Positions 45,532 through 54,264 of a DNA stretch of 64,000 nt are shown one piece after another. Source of the DNA: Nibribacter ruber (GTDB taxonomy: Bacteria; Bacteroidota; Bacteroidia; Cytophagales; Hymenobacteraceae); assembly GCF_009913235.1 (NCBI RefSeq), contig NZ_CP047897.1, forward strand, positions 3,161,001-3,225,000, given 5' to 3'. The notes under the pieces are model-generated. The model saw only the letters and a list, made by a program, of their open reading frames with translations. It was not told the DNA's origin and did not search any database. Position numbers and translations under genes: made by a program. How positions within the stretch are numbered: the first letter of the stretch is position 1; each line of letters starts with the position of its first letter.

Positions 45532-46284
45532 ATGAGCCTGAAGGAAAAGATAGATCTAGGCAATTTGCCCCAACACATTGCCGTTATCATGGACGGAAAC
45601 GGGCGGTGGGCGAAGAAAAAAGGCAACCTCCGGATCTTTGGCCACCAGAACGCAATCACCGCTGTTAGGGAAACAGTAGAGGCATCTGCTGAGTTAGGAG
45701 TGCAATACCTGACGCTGTATGCCTTTTCTACGGAGAACTGGTCACGGCCTAAGCAAGAGGTAGACGCCTTGATGCAACTGCTGGTAAGCACCATTAGCAA
45801 AGAGACGGCCACGCTGAACAAGAACAACATTCGGCTACAGGCTATAGGAGACTTGGCTTCGCTGCCCGCGTCTTGTAGAAAGCAGTTGGAAGAAGCCATG
45901 GCCAAGACAAGCAAGAATACCAGAATGACTTTGGTACTGGCGCTGAGTTACAGTGGCCGTTGGGACATCACCAATGCCGTTCAGCGGGTGGCAGAGGCCG
46001 TAAAGGCTGGTGAACTAGCCCCAGAAGCTATTACAGAGCAAACCATTGGAAAATATTTAGCCACCGCTGGCATGCCAGACCCAGGTCTGCTTATTAGAAC
46101 TAGCGGCGAGCAGAGAATCAGTAACTTCCTGCTTTGGCAGTTAGCCTATACAGAGTTGTATATTACAGAGCTGTTATGGCCAGATTTCAGGAAAGAGCAT
46201 CTATATGAAGCCATACTTGCTTACCAGCAGCGGGAGCGCCGGTTTGGTAAGACAAGTGAACAATTACAAAAAGCACATTCTTAA
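45532..46284 (+). CDS. uppS: Isoprenyl transferase (undecaprenyl diphosphate synthase)
   Basis: 250 residues. The catalytic Asp D21 is in AVIMDGNGRWAKKKG, LTLYAFSTENWSRP binds substrate, and TSGEQRISNFLLWQLAYTELY is the C-terminal signature. It extends farnesyl diphosphate with cis-isoprene units to the lipid carrier for peptidoglycan and glycans. Its last base overlaps the bamA ATG. Confidence 0.95.
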   Translation: MSLKEKIDLGNLPQHIAVIMDGNGRWAKKKGNLRIFGHQNAITAVRETVEASAELGVQYLTLYAFSTENWSRPKQEVDALMQLLVSTISKETATLNKNNIRLQAIGDLASLPASCRKQLEEAMAKTSKNTRMTLVLALSYSGRWDITNAVQRVAEAVKAGELAPEAITEQTIGKYLATAGMPDPGLLIRTSGEQRISNFLLWQLAYTELYITELLWPDFRKEHLYEAILAYQQRERRFGKTSEQLQKAHS

Positions 46285-48809
46285 TGAGTAAGTATTTTTG
46301 GCTGTTATGCCTATTAGTAATGTCTAATGCGGCATCAGCGCAGGTAAGGCTTGGCGTTGGCAGAAGCACACCACAACAATCCCCTTCTACGTTAGACTAC
46401 AGCAATCCAAAGAGATACGTCATTGGCGGAATCACCGTTAGCGGCGCTAAGTTTCTGGACCCCAATACGCTCATCTCCTTAACCGGGCTAGACGTAGGGG
46501 ACGAGATCACGGTGCCTGGCGAGGATATTGGGTTTGCCATTCAAAAGTTGTGGGACCAAGGTATCTTGGGTGGGGTAGATGTGCGCGCCACCAACATTGA
46601 AGGCAACAAGATTTACCTAGACTTCTTTTTAACAGAACGCCCGCGTTTGTCAAGGTTTGAGTTTAGCGGCGCCAGCAAGTCGCAGGCCGAAGACCTGACA
46701 GAACAGATTTCCCTGAGCAAAGGACGTGTGGTGACTGACGCGTTGCTCAACTCCACCCGTACGGCAGTAGAGAAATTCTACCAGGAGAAGGGCTATTTAA
46801 ATGCCCAGGCCACCATTAAGCAAAGCCCAGACTCTGTTATCGCTAATAGCGTTGCCCTAGATATTCAAATCAACAAAGGGGAGAAAGTGCGCATTGGCGA
46901 GCTCATCATTGAAGGTAATGAGGCCATCAAGGACAGCAAGCTGAAGAAGAAGCTTAAGAACACCAAAGAGAAGAAATTTTACAAGTTGTTCACTGGCGGT
47001 AAATTTCAGCAGGCTGAGTTTGAAGAAGACAAAAAAGCCCTGATTGATTACTATAATACGCAAGGGTACCGTGATGCCACCATTGTGTCTGACTCTATCT
47101 ACAAGATCAGCGATGACAGGATTGGCATTAAAATAGTGGTTGATGAAGGAAATAAGTATTTCTACCGGAACATCACTTGGTCTGGCAACTACCTGTACGA
47201 TGACGCCTTCCTTTCCAGAGTATTAGGTCTGCAGAAAGGAGACGTGTACAACAAAGAGGAACTGGACAAGCGCCTGAACTACAACCCGAATGAAACAGAC
47301 GTAACCTCCCTTTACATGGATGACGGTTACCTGTTCTTCCAGATTGAGCCAGTAGAAGTAGCCGTAGAAGGCGACTCTATTGACATTGAAATGCGGTTGA
47401 GCGAAGGTTCTCAGGCCAAAATCAACTCAATTGCCGTTTCTGGGAATACCAAGACCAGTGACCACGTAATCCTAAGAGAATTACGGACCCTGCCGGGACA
47501 GAACTTCAGCCGTGCGGCGTTGATTAGATCGCAGCGCGAAATTGCCGCCCTTGGGTATTTTGACCCAGAGAAGATTGGCATGAACCCAATCCCTAATCCG
47601 GCAAACGGAACGGTAGACATCCAGTACTCCGTAGAGGAGCGGCCCAATGACCAGATTACCCTTTCTGGAGGTTGGGGTGGTGGCCTTGGTGCGGTGGGTA
47701 CCGTTGGCTTGGTGTTGAACAACTTCTCTTTGCGCAAAGCTGGCAACCTCAAGCACTGGAGACCGGTGCCGTCTGGTGACGGGCAGCGTCTGGCCTTGAA
47801 CATTCAGGCTAACGGCAAGCGCTACCAGTCCTACTCTCTGTCATTCACAGAGCCATGGTTGGGAGGTCGTAGACCAAACTCATTGACGGTGAGCTTAAGC
47901 AAGTCTATTCAACGGTTCTCTGAGTATGATGAGTTCAACCAGTTGCGTGACGCCTATATTGACATCAACGGAGTATCTGTAAACCTGGGTCGTAGATTGA
48001 GATGGCCAGATGATTACTTTACATTGAGTAACTCTGTGTCTTTCTATCGCTATAACATGAGCAACGGGGCCTCTATCTTTAGAGGCTATCCAGAGGCAGA
48101 TAGTATTAAGGACGCTAATAACTTCTCCTTTATTACGGCCTTCTCTAGAAATAGCATTGACAACCCAACTTTTACAAGATCTGGTGCTGCGCTTAGCCTA
48201 ACAGCCACACTAACACCACCTTACTCCTTGTTTAAGGGCAGAACCAACTCCTTCCAGTGGATTGAATTCCATAAATGGATGCTGGATGCGTCTTGGTTCC
48301 ATAATTTGGCAGGGAATTTGGTATTGAATACAAGAGCACACTTCGGTTTCATTGGCACCTACAGTTCAAAAGGAACTATTGGGCCGTTTGAAAGATTTAA
48401 ACTAGGGGGAGCAGGCTTAGGCGGTGGCTCTTACATTGTAGCTACAGACTATGTTGGTCTACGTGGATACGAAGATGAGAGCATCACGCCATTATCTGCC
48501 AACGGAGCAGTGTCTGCGGGCGGTGTGGCGTTCAACAAGTACGTGGCTGAACTGCGCTACCTGGTTTCGCCAAACCCAGCAGCAACGGTGTATGTATTGG
48601 GCTTTGCCGAGGCCGGAAATAACTTCCCTAGCCTCCGGACATATGATCCATTCAAATTGTATCGTTCTGTAGGGGTAGGAGCCAGGGTGTTCATGGCAGC
48701 CTTCGGGTTGCTGGGCTTTGACTATGGTTGGGGCTTAGACACGGTGCCAGGTTTGCCAAACGCCAACGGTGGTCAGTTCCACTTCATGATTGGGCAGCAG
48801 ATACGGTAA
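46284..48809 (+). CDS. bamA: Outer membrane protein assembly factor BamA
   Basis: 841 residues: a signal peptide (about 1-19), five POTRA domains (about 40-430, e.g. VIGGITVSGAKFLDPNTL, IGELIIEGNEAIKDSKL) and an Omp85 barrel. The barrel signature includes FERFKLGGAGLGGG and VGLRGYEDES with its VRGF-like lid-lock motif. It inserts beta-barrel proteins into the outer membrane. The first ATG overlaps the uppS stop by one base, so the two are coupled. Confidence 0.94.
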   Translation: MSKYFWLLCLLVMSNAASAQVRLGVGRSTPQQSPSTLDYSNPKRYVIGGITVSGAKFLDPNTLISLTGLDVGDEITVPGEDIGFAIQKLWDQGILGGVDVRATNIEGNKIYLDFFLTERPRLSRFEFSGASKSQAEDLTEQISLSKGRVVTDALLNSTRTAVEKFYQEKGYLNAQATIKQSPDSVIANSVALDIQINKGEKVRIGELIIEGNEAIKDSKLKKKLKNTKEKKFYKLFTGGKFQQAEFEEDKKALIDYYNTQGYRDATIVSDSIYKISDDRIGIKIVVDEGNKYFYRNITWSGNYLYDDAFLSRVLGLQKGDVYNKEELDKRLNYNPNETDVTSLYMDDGYLFFQIEPVEVAVEGDSIDIEMRLSEGSQAKINSIAVSGNTKTSDHVILRELRTLPGQNFSRAALIRSQREIAALGYFDPEKIGMNPIPNPANGTVDIQYSVEERPNDQITLSGGWGGGLGAVGTVGLVLNNFSLRKAGNLKHWRPVPSGDGQRLALNIQANGKRYQSYSLSFTEPWLGGRRPNSLTVSLSKSIQRFSEYDEFNQLRDAYIDINGVSVNLGRRLRWPDDYFTLSNSVSFYRYNMSNGASIFRGYPEADSIKDANNFSFITAFSRNSIDNPTFTRSGAALSLTATLTPPYSLFKGRTNSFQWIEFHKWMLDASWFHNLAGNLVLNTRAHFGFIGTYSSKGTIGPFERFKLGGAGLGGGSYIVATDYVGLRGYEDESITPLSANGAVSAGGVAFNKYVAELRYLVSPNPAATVYVLGFAEAGNNFPSLRTYDPFKLYRSVGVGARVFMAAFGLLGFDYGWGLDTVPGLPNANGGQFHFMIGQQIR

Positions 48810-48828
48810 GTAAAAGAAAAAAGACAGC

Positions 48829-49515
48829 ATGAGAAGAACGCTTGGATTCCTATTGGTCGTTACTTTGTTCCTGTGGAGCAGTCAGTCTTCCTATGCCCAG
48901 CGGTTCGGCTATATTGATTCTGAGTTTATCTTGCAGAAGATGCCCGCCTACTCTAATGCCCAGGCTGAAGTAGAAAAACTTTCAGCGGCCTGGCAGAAGG
49001 AGATAGAAAACATGCGGGCCGAGGTAGAGAAGCTGCGCAAGGTCTATCAAGCCGAGGAGATTCTGCTCACGCCCGAGATGAAGACCAAGCGCCTGGACGA
49101 GATTGCCCGGAAGGAAAACGAGGTGAGAGAGTACCAGCGCAAGATGTTCGGGTTTGAAGGAAGCCTGTTCAAGAAACGCGAGGAGATGATCAGACCAGCC
49201 CAGGACCAGCTGTTTGAAGCCCTGGAAAAGGTAGTGAGGCAGAAGGGCCTCAGCTTTATGTTTGACAAGTCATCCAGAGACGTGGTCATGTTGTACACAG
49301 ACCCACGCCATGATTACACAGAGTACGTGCTGGAAGAGCTGGGATTAGCCTCCAAAGAGGCAAATTCACAAGGCGCCCGACCAGCCGACGCCCTGATAGA
49401 TAAACCAGAAGACATACCTCCGTTGCCTGAGGCGGCCACCGAGAAGTCTCCTGCTAAGAGCACCAAACCTGCCTCCGGCACTAAAAAGCCGCCAGTGAAA
49501 AAGAAAAACAATTAA
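48829..49515 (+). CDS. OmpH/Skp family periplasmic chaperone (first)
   Basis: 228 residues, signal peptide ending SYAQR, then FGYIDSEFILQKMPAYSNAQAEVEKL and a long coiled coil (about 45-130) with many Glu/Lys, which is the Skp tentacle. A Lys/Pro-rich tail (about 190-228) is unusual in length. Skp binds unfolded outer-membrane proteins in the periplasm. It lies 19 bases after bamA. Confidence 0.9.
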   Translation: MRRTLGFLLVVTLFLWSSQSSYAQRFGYIDSEFILQKMPAYSNAQAEVEKLSAAWQKEIENMRAEVEKLRKVYQAEEILLTPEMKTKRLDEIARKENEVREYQRKMFGFEGSLFKKREEMIRPAQDQLFEALEKVVRQKGLSFMFDKSSRDVVMLYTDPRHDYTEYVLEELGLASKEANSQGARPADALIDKPEDIPPLPEAATEKSPAKSTKPASGTKKPPVKKKNN

Positions 49516-49534
49516 ACAAACAAAGTAACTTACA

Positions 49535-50137
49535 ATGAACAAATTGAAATCTCTGTTGGTCGCCGCTTTTGTATGCGTGAGCATGGCTTCATTTGCACAG
49601 ACGGGAACCGTTAAGATTGGTTATACCAACGCAAACTACATTATCAGCCAGTTGCCTGAGAGCCGTCAGATTGAATCTGATTTGAAAGCGCACAGCAGCC
49701 AGTTGGAGAAAGAGCTTCAGAATAAAGTTAGAGATTACCAAACCAAGCTGGAGGCCTACAACAAAGGTGCCCAGACCATGACAGACGTAATCAGAGCAGA
49801 CAGAGAAAAAGAGTTGACCTCTCTGCGTTCTTCCATTGAAGAATTCCAGCGCAACGCAGACGCTTCTTTGCAGAAGAAAGAGCAGGTTGCCTTGGAGCCC
49901 GTAATGAACAAGATCCAGAAGGCGATTGATGACGTTGCCAAAGAAAACGGCTATACGCACATCTTCACCGCCGAGGCTTTGTTGTACGGCCCAGAAGACG
50001 GAAACAACTTCACGGATCTGGTATTGAAGAAACTAGGGGTAACGCCAGGTGCCAAGCCTGCCGCGCCAGCTGCTTCTTCTGCTAAGCCAGCCGTTACTCC
50101 AGCTAAGACTACCACGCCAGTTAAGAAAAAGAACTAA
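49535..50137 (+). CDS. OmpH/Skp family periplasmic chaperone (second)
   Basis: 200 residues, a paralogue of the previous gene. Signal peptide ending SFAQT, then VKIGYTNANYIISQLPESRQIESDL and the coiled coil (about 45-125). Both copies end in a Pro/Lys/Thr tail (VTPAKTTTPVKKKN). Tandem duplicates after bamA are typical of Bacteroidota. It lies 19 bases after the first copy. Confidence 0.9.
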   Translation: MNKLKSLLVAAFVCVSMASFAQTGTVKIGYTNANYIISQLPESRQIESDLKAHSSQLEKELQNKVRDYQTKLEAYNKGAQTMTDVIRADREKELTSLRSSIEEFQRNADASLQKKEQVALEPVMNKIQKAIDDVAKENGYTHIFTAEALLYGPEDGNNFTDLVLKKLGVTPGAKPAAPAASSAKPAVTPAKTTTPVKKKN

Positions 50138-50153
50138 GCGGGCTTTATATTCA

Positions 50154-50198
50154 CGGAAAAGCCGATGGTGACACACACCATCGGCTTTTCCGTTTTTT
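50154..50198 (+). terminator. Terminator fused to palindrome copy 22
   Basis: CGGAAAAGCCGATGGTG / CACCATCGGCTTTTCCG, a 17 bp stem. The T-run that follows (TTTTTT) is the left-arm T-run of the palindrome. Confidence 0.9.
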
Positions 50199-50228
50199 GC
50201 CTATTTTCACCAAAACAAGCCAAAAACG
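50191..50228. repeat. Palindromic repeat copy 22, abutting the RluA start
   Basis: Centre CACC, left T-run shared with the upstream terminator. The right arm ends two bases before the RluA-family ATG at 50231, in the place where a ribosome-binding site would lie. Confidence 0.9.
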
Positions 50229-50230
50229 AC

Positions 50231-51292
50231 ATGATTTCCTCTTTGGACCAGGAAGATGAAACCGCCGGCAGCCTTGACTCTGACGATCTTTTTGAACACC
50301 ACCGCATTGTAGTAGACAAGGGCCAGGCGCTTTTACGGGTAGACAAGTTCCTGATGGACCGCCTACCCAACGTAACCCGCAACAAGCTGCAGGAGGCCAT
50401 CAAAGCGGAGTCTGTGCGGGTGAACGGGCTGGCCATCAAGTCTTCTTACAAGGTGAAGCCGCTGGACGTAATTACCATCACCCTGGCAGATCCGCCCCGT
50501 GACACAGACGTGGTACCAGAGGACATTCCCCTGAACATTGTCTTTGAGGACGAGGACCTGTTGATTGTGAACAAGCCAGCCGGCATGGTGGTGCACCCGG
50601 CATATAACAACTGGTCTGGGACGCTGGTGAATGGATTGGTGTTTTACCTGCAAAACCTGCCCACCAGCCGCAACGGCGAGATTAGACCAGGATTGGTGCA
50701 TCGCATTGACAAAGACACGTCTGGGCTGCTGGTAATAGCCAAATCTGAGCTGGCCATGGCACACCTGGCCCGGCAGTTCTATGACCACTCCATTGAGCGC
50801 ACGTATTACGCCTTGGTTTGGGGCGTGCCAGCCCAAGAGAAAGGCACCATTACGGGCCATATTGGGAGAAGTGCCAAAGACCGGAAAGTAATGGCCGTGT
50901 ACCCAGAGGGAGACTTTGGAAAACACGCCGTGACGCATTACCAGTTACTGGAGAACTTTACCTATTGCAGCTTGCTCAAATGTAACCTAGAAACCGGACG
51001 CACGCACCAGATCAGAGCGCATATGAAGTACCTGGGGCACCCGTTGTTCAATGACGGTACCTACGGCGGAGACAAAATCATGAAAGGACAGCAGACAGGC
51101 TCTTACAAGGCGTTTGTGCAGAATACGTTTGATGCCCTCCCGCGCCAGGCCTTGCATGCCAAATCTTTAGGCTTTATTCACCCCAGAACTCATGAGTTTT
51201 TGCAGTTTGAGTCTGAACTGCCAGAAGACTTTCTGGCGGGCTTGGCCAAATGGCGCCAGTACGGCAAGATGCTTCAGGAAAGGGCTCAGTAA
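50231..51292 (+). CDS. RluA family pseudouridine synthase
   Basis: 353 residues from ATG 50231. A longer frame to 50165 would translate the palindrome and is rejected. N-terminal S4 domain (about 30-95, including LRVDKFLMDRLPNVTRNKL), then the catalytic core with LVHRIDKDTSGLLVIAK (catalytic D160) and GRTHQIRAHMKYLGHPL. It makes pseudouridine in 23S rRNA or tRNA; the target site cannot be read from sequence. The leader is unusual: stop of the Skp gene, terminator, palindrome, start. Confidence 0.9.
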   Translation: MISSLDQEDETAGSLDSDDLFEHHRIVVDKGQALLRVDKFLMDRLPNVTRNKLQEAIKAESVRVNGLAIKSSYKVKPLDVITITLADPPRDTDVVPEDIPLNIVFEDEDLLIVNKPAGMVVHPAYNNWSGTLVNGLVFYLQNLPTSRNGEIRPGLVHRIDKDTSGLLVIAKSELAMAHLARQFYDHSIERTYYALVWGVPAQEKGTITGHIGRSAKDRKVMAVYPEGDFGKHAVTHYQLLENFTYCSLLKCNLETGRTHQIRAHMKYLGHPLFNDGTYGGDKIMKGQQTGSYKAFVQNTFDALPRQALHAKSLGFIHPRTHEFLQFESELPEDFLAGLAKWRQYGKMLQERAQ

Positions 51293-51300
51293 GAAAAGGC

Positions 51301-51338
51301 CGTTTTTAGCCAGTTTTCCAGAAAAGAAGCCAAAAACG
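51301..51338. repeat. Palindromic repeat copy 23
   Basis: Centre CAG, nine bases after the RluA stop and eight bases before a terminator hairpin, between convergent genes. Confidence 0.94.
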
Positions 51339-51345
51339 AGAAATG

Positions 51346-51381
51346 AAAAAAGGCTGCTCTATTTCTAGAGCAGCCTTTTTT
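51346..51381. terminator. Bidirectional terminator
   Basis: AAAAAAGGCTGCTCT / AGAGCAGCCTTTTTT with a six-base loop. Runs of T on both strands make it work for the convergent RluA and TPR genes. Confidence 0.9.
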
Positions 51382-51399
51382 ATTGAATTGGACTTAGAA

Positions 51400-52872
51400 T
51401 TACTTTAATGCTTTCAAGCCATTAATGGCGTCTGCATTGGTTGGGTCTAAGGCTTGTGCTTCTTGCCAGTATTTAGTGGCATTGGCCTTGTCTTTCTTCT
51501 GGTAGTAGTAATAGCCAAGGTAGTTGTTGGCAATCACTAAATCCTTCTTGTATTTCTCTTTGTCACCAGCCGTAAGCTCAATGAACTTCTCATAATGCGG
51601 CTTGGCCAGTCCCTGGGTGCTTTCTGGGTCAAGGTAAGCGTTGGCACGCGCTCTCCAGAAATGACCGTACGCGTAGTTAGGGTTCTTGGTGGTGATGATC
51701 GCGTAGATGCTGTCTGCCGTCTGGAACTGGTTGTTCAATTCATGCGCCTGACCAAAATAGAACAAGTCTGTGTTGGAGGGAGGTGCTGTGCTGAACTTCG
51801 CTTTGTAAGATTCAATGGCTTTGCCATAGTCCTTTAGCTTGGTGTACTGCTTGGCTAGCAGGTCATCATATAAAGGATTTTTAGGATCTACCTGCTTGGC
51901 CTTCATGATCAACTCTACCGCCTCCTGGTTTTTGTTATTGGCAACCAAGGCGTTGGCATAGTACTCATAGTCAGAAGGAATACGCTTGGTCTCATCAAAC
52001 TTGCTGAAGTAAGCGGTCATCGCCTCCAAAGCCTTCTCGTCCTGCTTGGTATCTACGTAGATGTAGCCGCGCAGACGGTTCATGGCAATGTTGTTCGGGT
52101 CTGCCTTTAGCACGTTCTCCACCTCTGCAAGAGCGGTTGGAAAATCTTTGGTCAGATACAGGATAGAAGCATACTTGGCGCGGGTCTCTGGCGTATTTTC
52201 TGCCATGGACACGTACTTCTTAATGTACTCGGCGCTTTTTGGCAGTTGGTCTGCGCGGTAATACAGTTCAGCAAACTCTAGGTAAGCCGGCGCATAGTTG
52301 GCATCTGCGGCAATGGCAGCGTCTAAGGATTCTTTAGCGGCCGTGAAGTTACGCGACTGTCCGTACAGCTGGCCTCTGCGCAGATGCGCCTTGGCAAACT
52401 TAGGATTGGCGGCAATGGCTTTGTCATAGTTAGAAAGCGCCTTGCCTCCGTCTTTGTCTTGCTTTAAGTAGGCATCGCCTAGGGCTACATACGCCGAGGC
52501 GTTTTTAGGGTCTCTTTTAACGGCTTCTTCCAACACCTTGATGGCAGGGGACAGGTCTTTGGCTTCAGCGTCTACATAGGCTTCACCAATGCTCGCCATC
52601 ACACTGGCATCTTTGTTTTTAGTCATGGCCAGGGCCTTGTCAAAGAACTGCTGTGCTTCTGCGGCATTTCCTTTCTGCAAAGCGGCTTTCCCTTGTTTTA
52701 CCAATGCCATGGCAGGAGAGTCCTGCAGGAGGGCGCTATATGATACGTAAGCTGAGGAAGCGCTATTTTCAAACTCACCAGAACGTTGCCCGTCTACACC
52801 ATAGGCTAGGACTCCGGCAGTAGGCAGGAAAGCCACTGCTAAAACCCCATACTTTTTCCAGTTCTTAATCAT
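51400..52872 (-). CDS. TPR-rich exported protein of the TonB cluster
   Basis: 490 residues, N-terminal membrane segment/signal VLAVAFLPTAGVLAYG. The rest is TPR-like, e.g. ALQKGNAAEAQQFFDKALAMTKN and ALSNYDKAIAANPKFAKAHLRRGQL. It is the last gene of the run exbB to TPR on this strand, 48 bases after the PstS-like gene. A TPR protein at this place is common in Bacteroidota; its role in TonB energisation is not established. Confidence 0.83.
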   Translation of the reverse strand: MIKNWKKYGVLAVAFLPTAGVLAYGVDGQRSGEFENSASSAYVSYSALLQDSPAMALVKQGKAALQKGNAAEAQQFFDKALAMTKNKDASVMASIGEAYVDAEAKDLSPAIKVLEEAVKRDPKNASAYVALGDAYLKQDKDGGKALSNYDKAIAANPKFAKAHLRRGQLYGQSRNFTAAKESLDAAIAADANYAPAYLEFAELYYRADQLPKSAEYIKKYVSMAENTPETRAKYASILYLTKDFPTALAEVENVLKADPNNIAMNRLRGYIYVDTKQDEKALEAMTAYFSKFDETKRIPSDYEYYANALVANNKNQEAVELIMKAKQVDPKNPLYDDLLAKQYTKLKDYGKAIESYKAKFSTAPPSNTDLFYFGQAHELNNQFQTADSIYAIITTKNPNYAYGHFWRARANAYLDPESTQGLAKPHYEKFIELTAGDKEKYKKDLVIANNYLGYYYYQKKDKANATKYWQEAQALDPTNADAINGLKALK

Positions 52873-52920
52873 TTTGTTGTGTGTGGTTAGAGTTAGTAAA
52901 GTAATATGTTGTACGCTGTT

Positions 52921-53880
52921 TTATTCTTCTTCTTCAGAGAAACCCACAATTCTTACCGGCATAGAGGCCGGCACCAATCCAGATTTCAATATAATGCGTT
53001 GGCCTTTGTCACCAGAAACAAATGAGGCAAAACCTGTGCCAAGTCCTGTTCTGGCTTCACGGCTTATGATAAAAACCTCTCTTCTTAAAGGATAAGTTCC
53101 TTGGGCCAGGTAGGCTTGGTAGGGTTGTATGTAATCCTCAACGGACGTAGGGTTGGTTTTAGTGCTTATGCCCACCACATTCACCTTGTCTAAAAAGTTG
53201 GTGGTGGTAGAGTCATCACGGTCACTGATCCAGTTCACGCCAATCACACCGATGGCATTCTTATTCTGGGCAATGTAGTCTACCAGGTTTCTATTAGACT
53301 TGGTGGCATAGGTATTGCCGGGCAACGGTTGCTTGAAATTAATGGAGTCAAGGATGTACCGGGCTGTGCTGGAGTTGCTGTTGTCAAATACAATGGTGAT
53401 GGGGCCATTGGTGCCAGCTCCTGTCACCTGGTTCCAATTAGTGGCCTTGCCCGTGAAGATGTCCCGCACCTGCTGCATGGTAAGGGTGGTATCTGTGTTG
53501 GTTTTGTTGATGATGAGGGCAATGCCGTCTATGGCAATCTTAATGACGGTGGGGGTGATTTTTTCTCTTTCAAAGGCAGCTTTCTCTTCTTTGTTTAAAG
53601 GACGGGTAGCCACCGCCAGCCGTATGCTGTCTTGCAGAAGCGCCTGCATTACCTGGCCCTCCGGGGCATATTGGGCATTGATCTTGGCGTATTTGTACAG
53701 ACCCATAAAGGTGTCTACGTGAGATTCCAGAATGGGCGCGAACGACTCGTCAACGCCAATCTTTATTTCGCCCGTGGTGGGAGTGTCTGTGGGGGAGGAG
53801 CTGTTCTGATGGCAGGAAAAGAACAGAACGCTACAAGCAAGCATGCTCAAGCGGGTGACAAGACTATTCAACTTCTTCAT
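52921..53880 (-). CDS. PstS-like substrate-binding lipoprotein
   Basis: 319 residues from the ATG at 53880 (MKKLNSLVTRLSML), lipobox VLFFSC (Cys near 18). The Pst-type periplasmic-binding fold shows GEIKIGVDESFAPILE at the mature start, MQQVRDIFTGKATNWNQV and FDNSNSSTARYI. No PstABC permease genes follow, so a phosphate-import role is uncertain. The start codon lies within the coding end of the preceding small gene (17 base overlap), so the two are translationally coupled. Confidence 0.82.
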   Translation of the reverse strand: MKKLNSLVTRLSMLACSVLFFSCHQNSSSPTDTPTTGEIKIGVDESFAPILESHVDTFMGLYKYAKINAQYAPEGQVMQALLQDSIRLAVATRPLNKEEKAAFEREKITPTVIKIAIDGIALIINKTNTDTTLTMQQVRDIFTGKATNWNQVTGAGTNGPITIVFDNSNSSTARYILDSINFKQPLPGNTYATKSNRNLVDYIAQNKNAIGVIGVNWISDRDDSTTTNFLDKVNVVGISTKTNPTSVEDYIQPYQAYLAQGTYPLRREVFIISREARTGLGTGFASFVSGDKGQRIILKSGLVPASMPVRIVGFSEEEE

Positions 53881-54121
53881 CTCTTCTGTTTTTCTTATAA
53901 TACTGCTGGTAGCTGCGCACAAATCTAATTAAACCATACAAAAAGAGCATTCCCCCTATAATGTATTTATAATTCTGAGGCAAGCTCATTTGGCCTGAGC
54001 TGGAGAATATCACATACAAGCCCACGGCTATGTATACCAGGGCCATGAACATGGAGGCATATTTCATGGCAGAAGACGTTTTGCTGCGCTCTGGTCTGGT
54101 GGGTCTCTGGTAGTTGTTCAT
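53864..54121 (-). CDS. Hypothetical small membrane protein of the TonB cluster
   Basis: 85 residues with two predicted membrane helices (about 20-41 and 51-68) and charged ends (N-terminal Arg-rich, C-terminal KKNRRDEEVE). Family unknown. It overlaps the PstS-like start by 17 bases, which supports its reality. It follows a terminator after tonB, so it may begin a separate transcript. Confidence 0.7.
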   Translation of the reverse strand: MNNYQRPTRPERSKTSSAMKYASMFMALVYIAVGLYVIFSSSGQMSLPQNYKYIIGGMLFLYGLIRFVRSYQQYYKKNRRDEEVE

Positions 54122-54175
54122 GGGTATGTATACGTTTGGGACGGGTTAAACAACAACAAGCCATGGCCTGTCTGG

Positions 54176-54232
54176 GTTAAAAAAGAACTCCGGAAACAAA
54201 CTGGGCCGTGGCTTAGTTTATTTCCGGAGTTG
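54176..54232 (-). terminator. Terminator after tonB
   Basis: On the minus strand AACTCCGGAAA / TTTCCGGAGTT with a 24-base loop, followed by CTTTTTT. It separates exbB-exbD-exbD-tonB from the small membrane protein and PstS-like genes. Confidence 0.72.
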
Positions 54233-54264
54233 GGTGTAAGCCTTTCAGCGTTGCCGCTGAGTGA

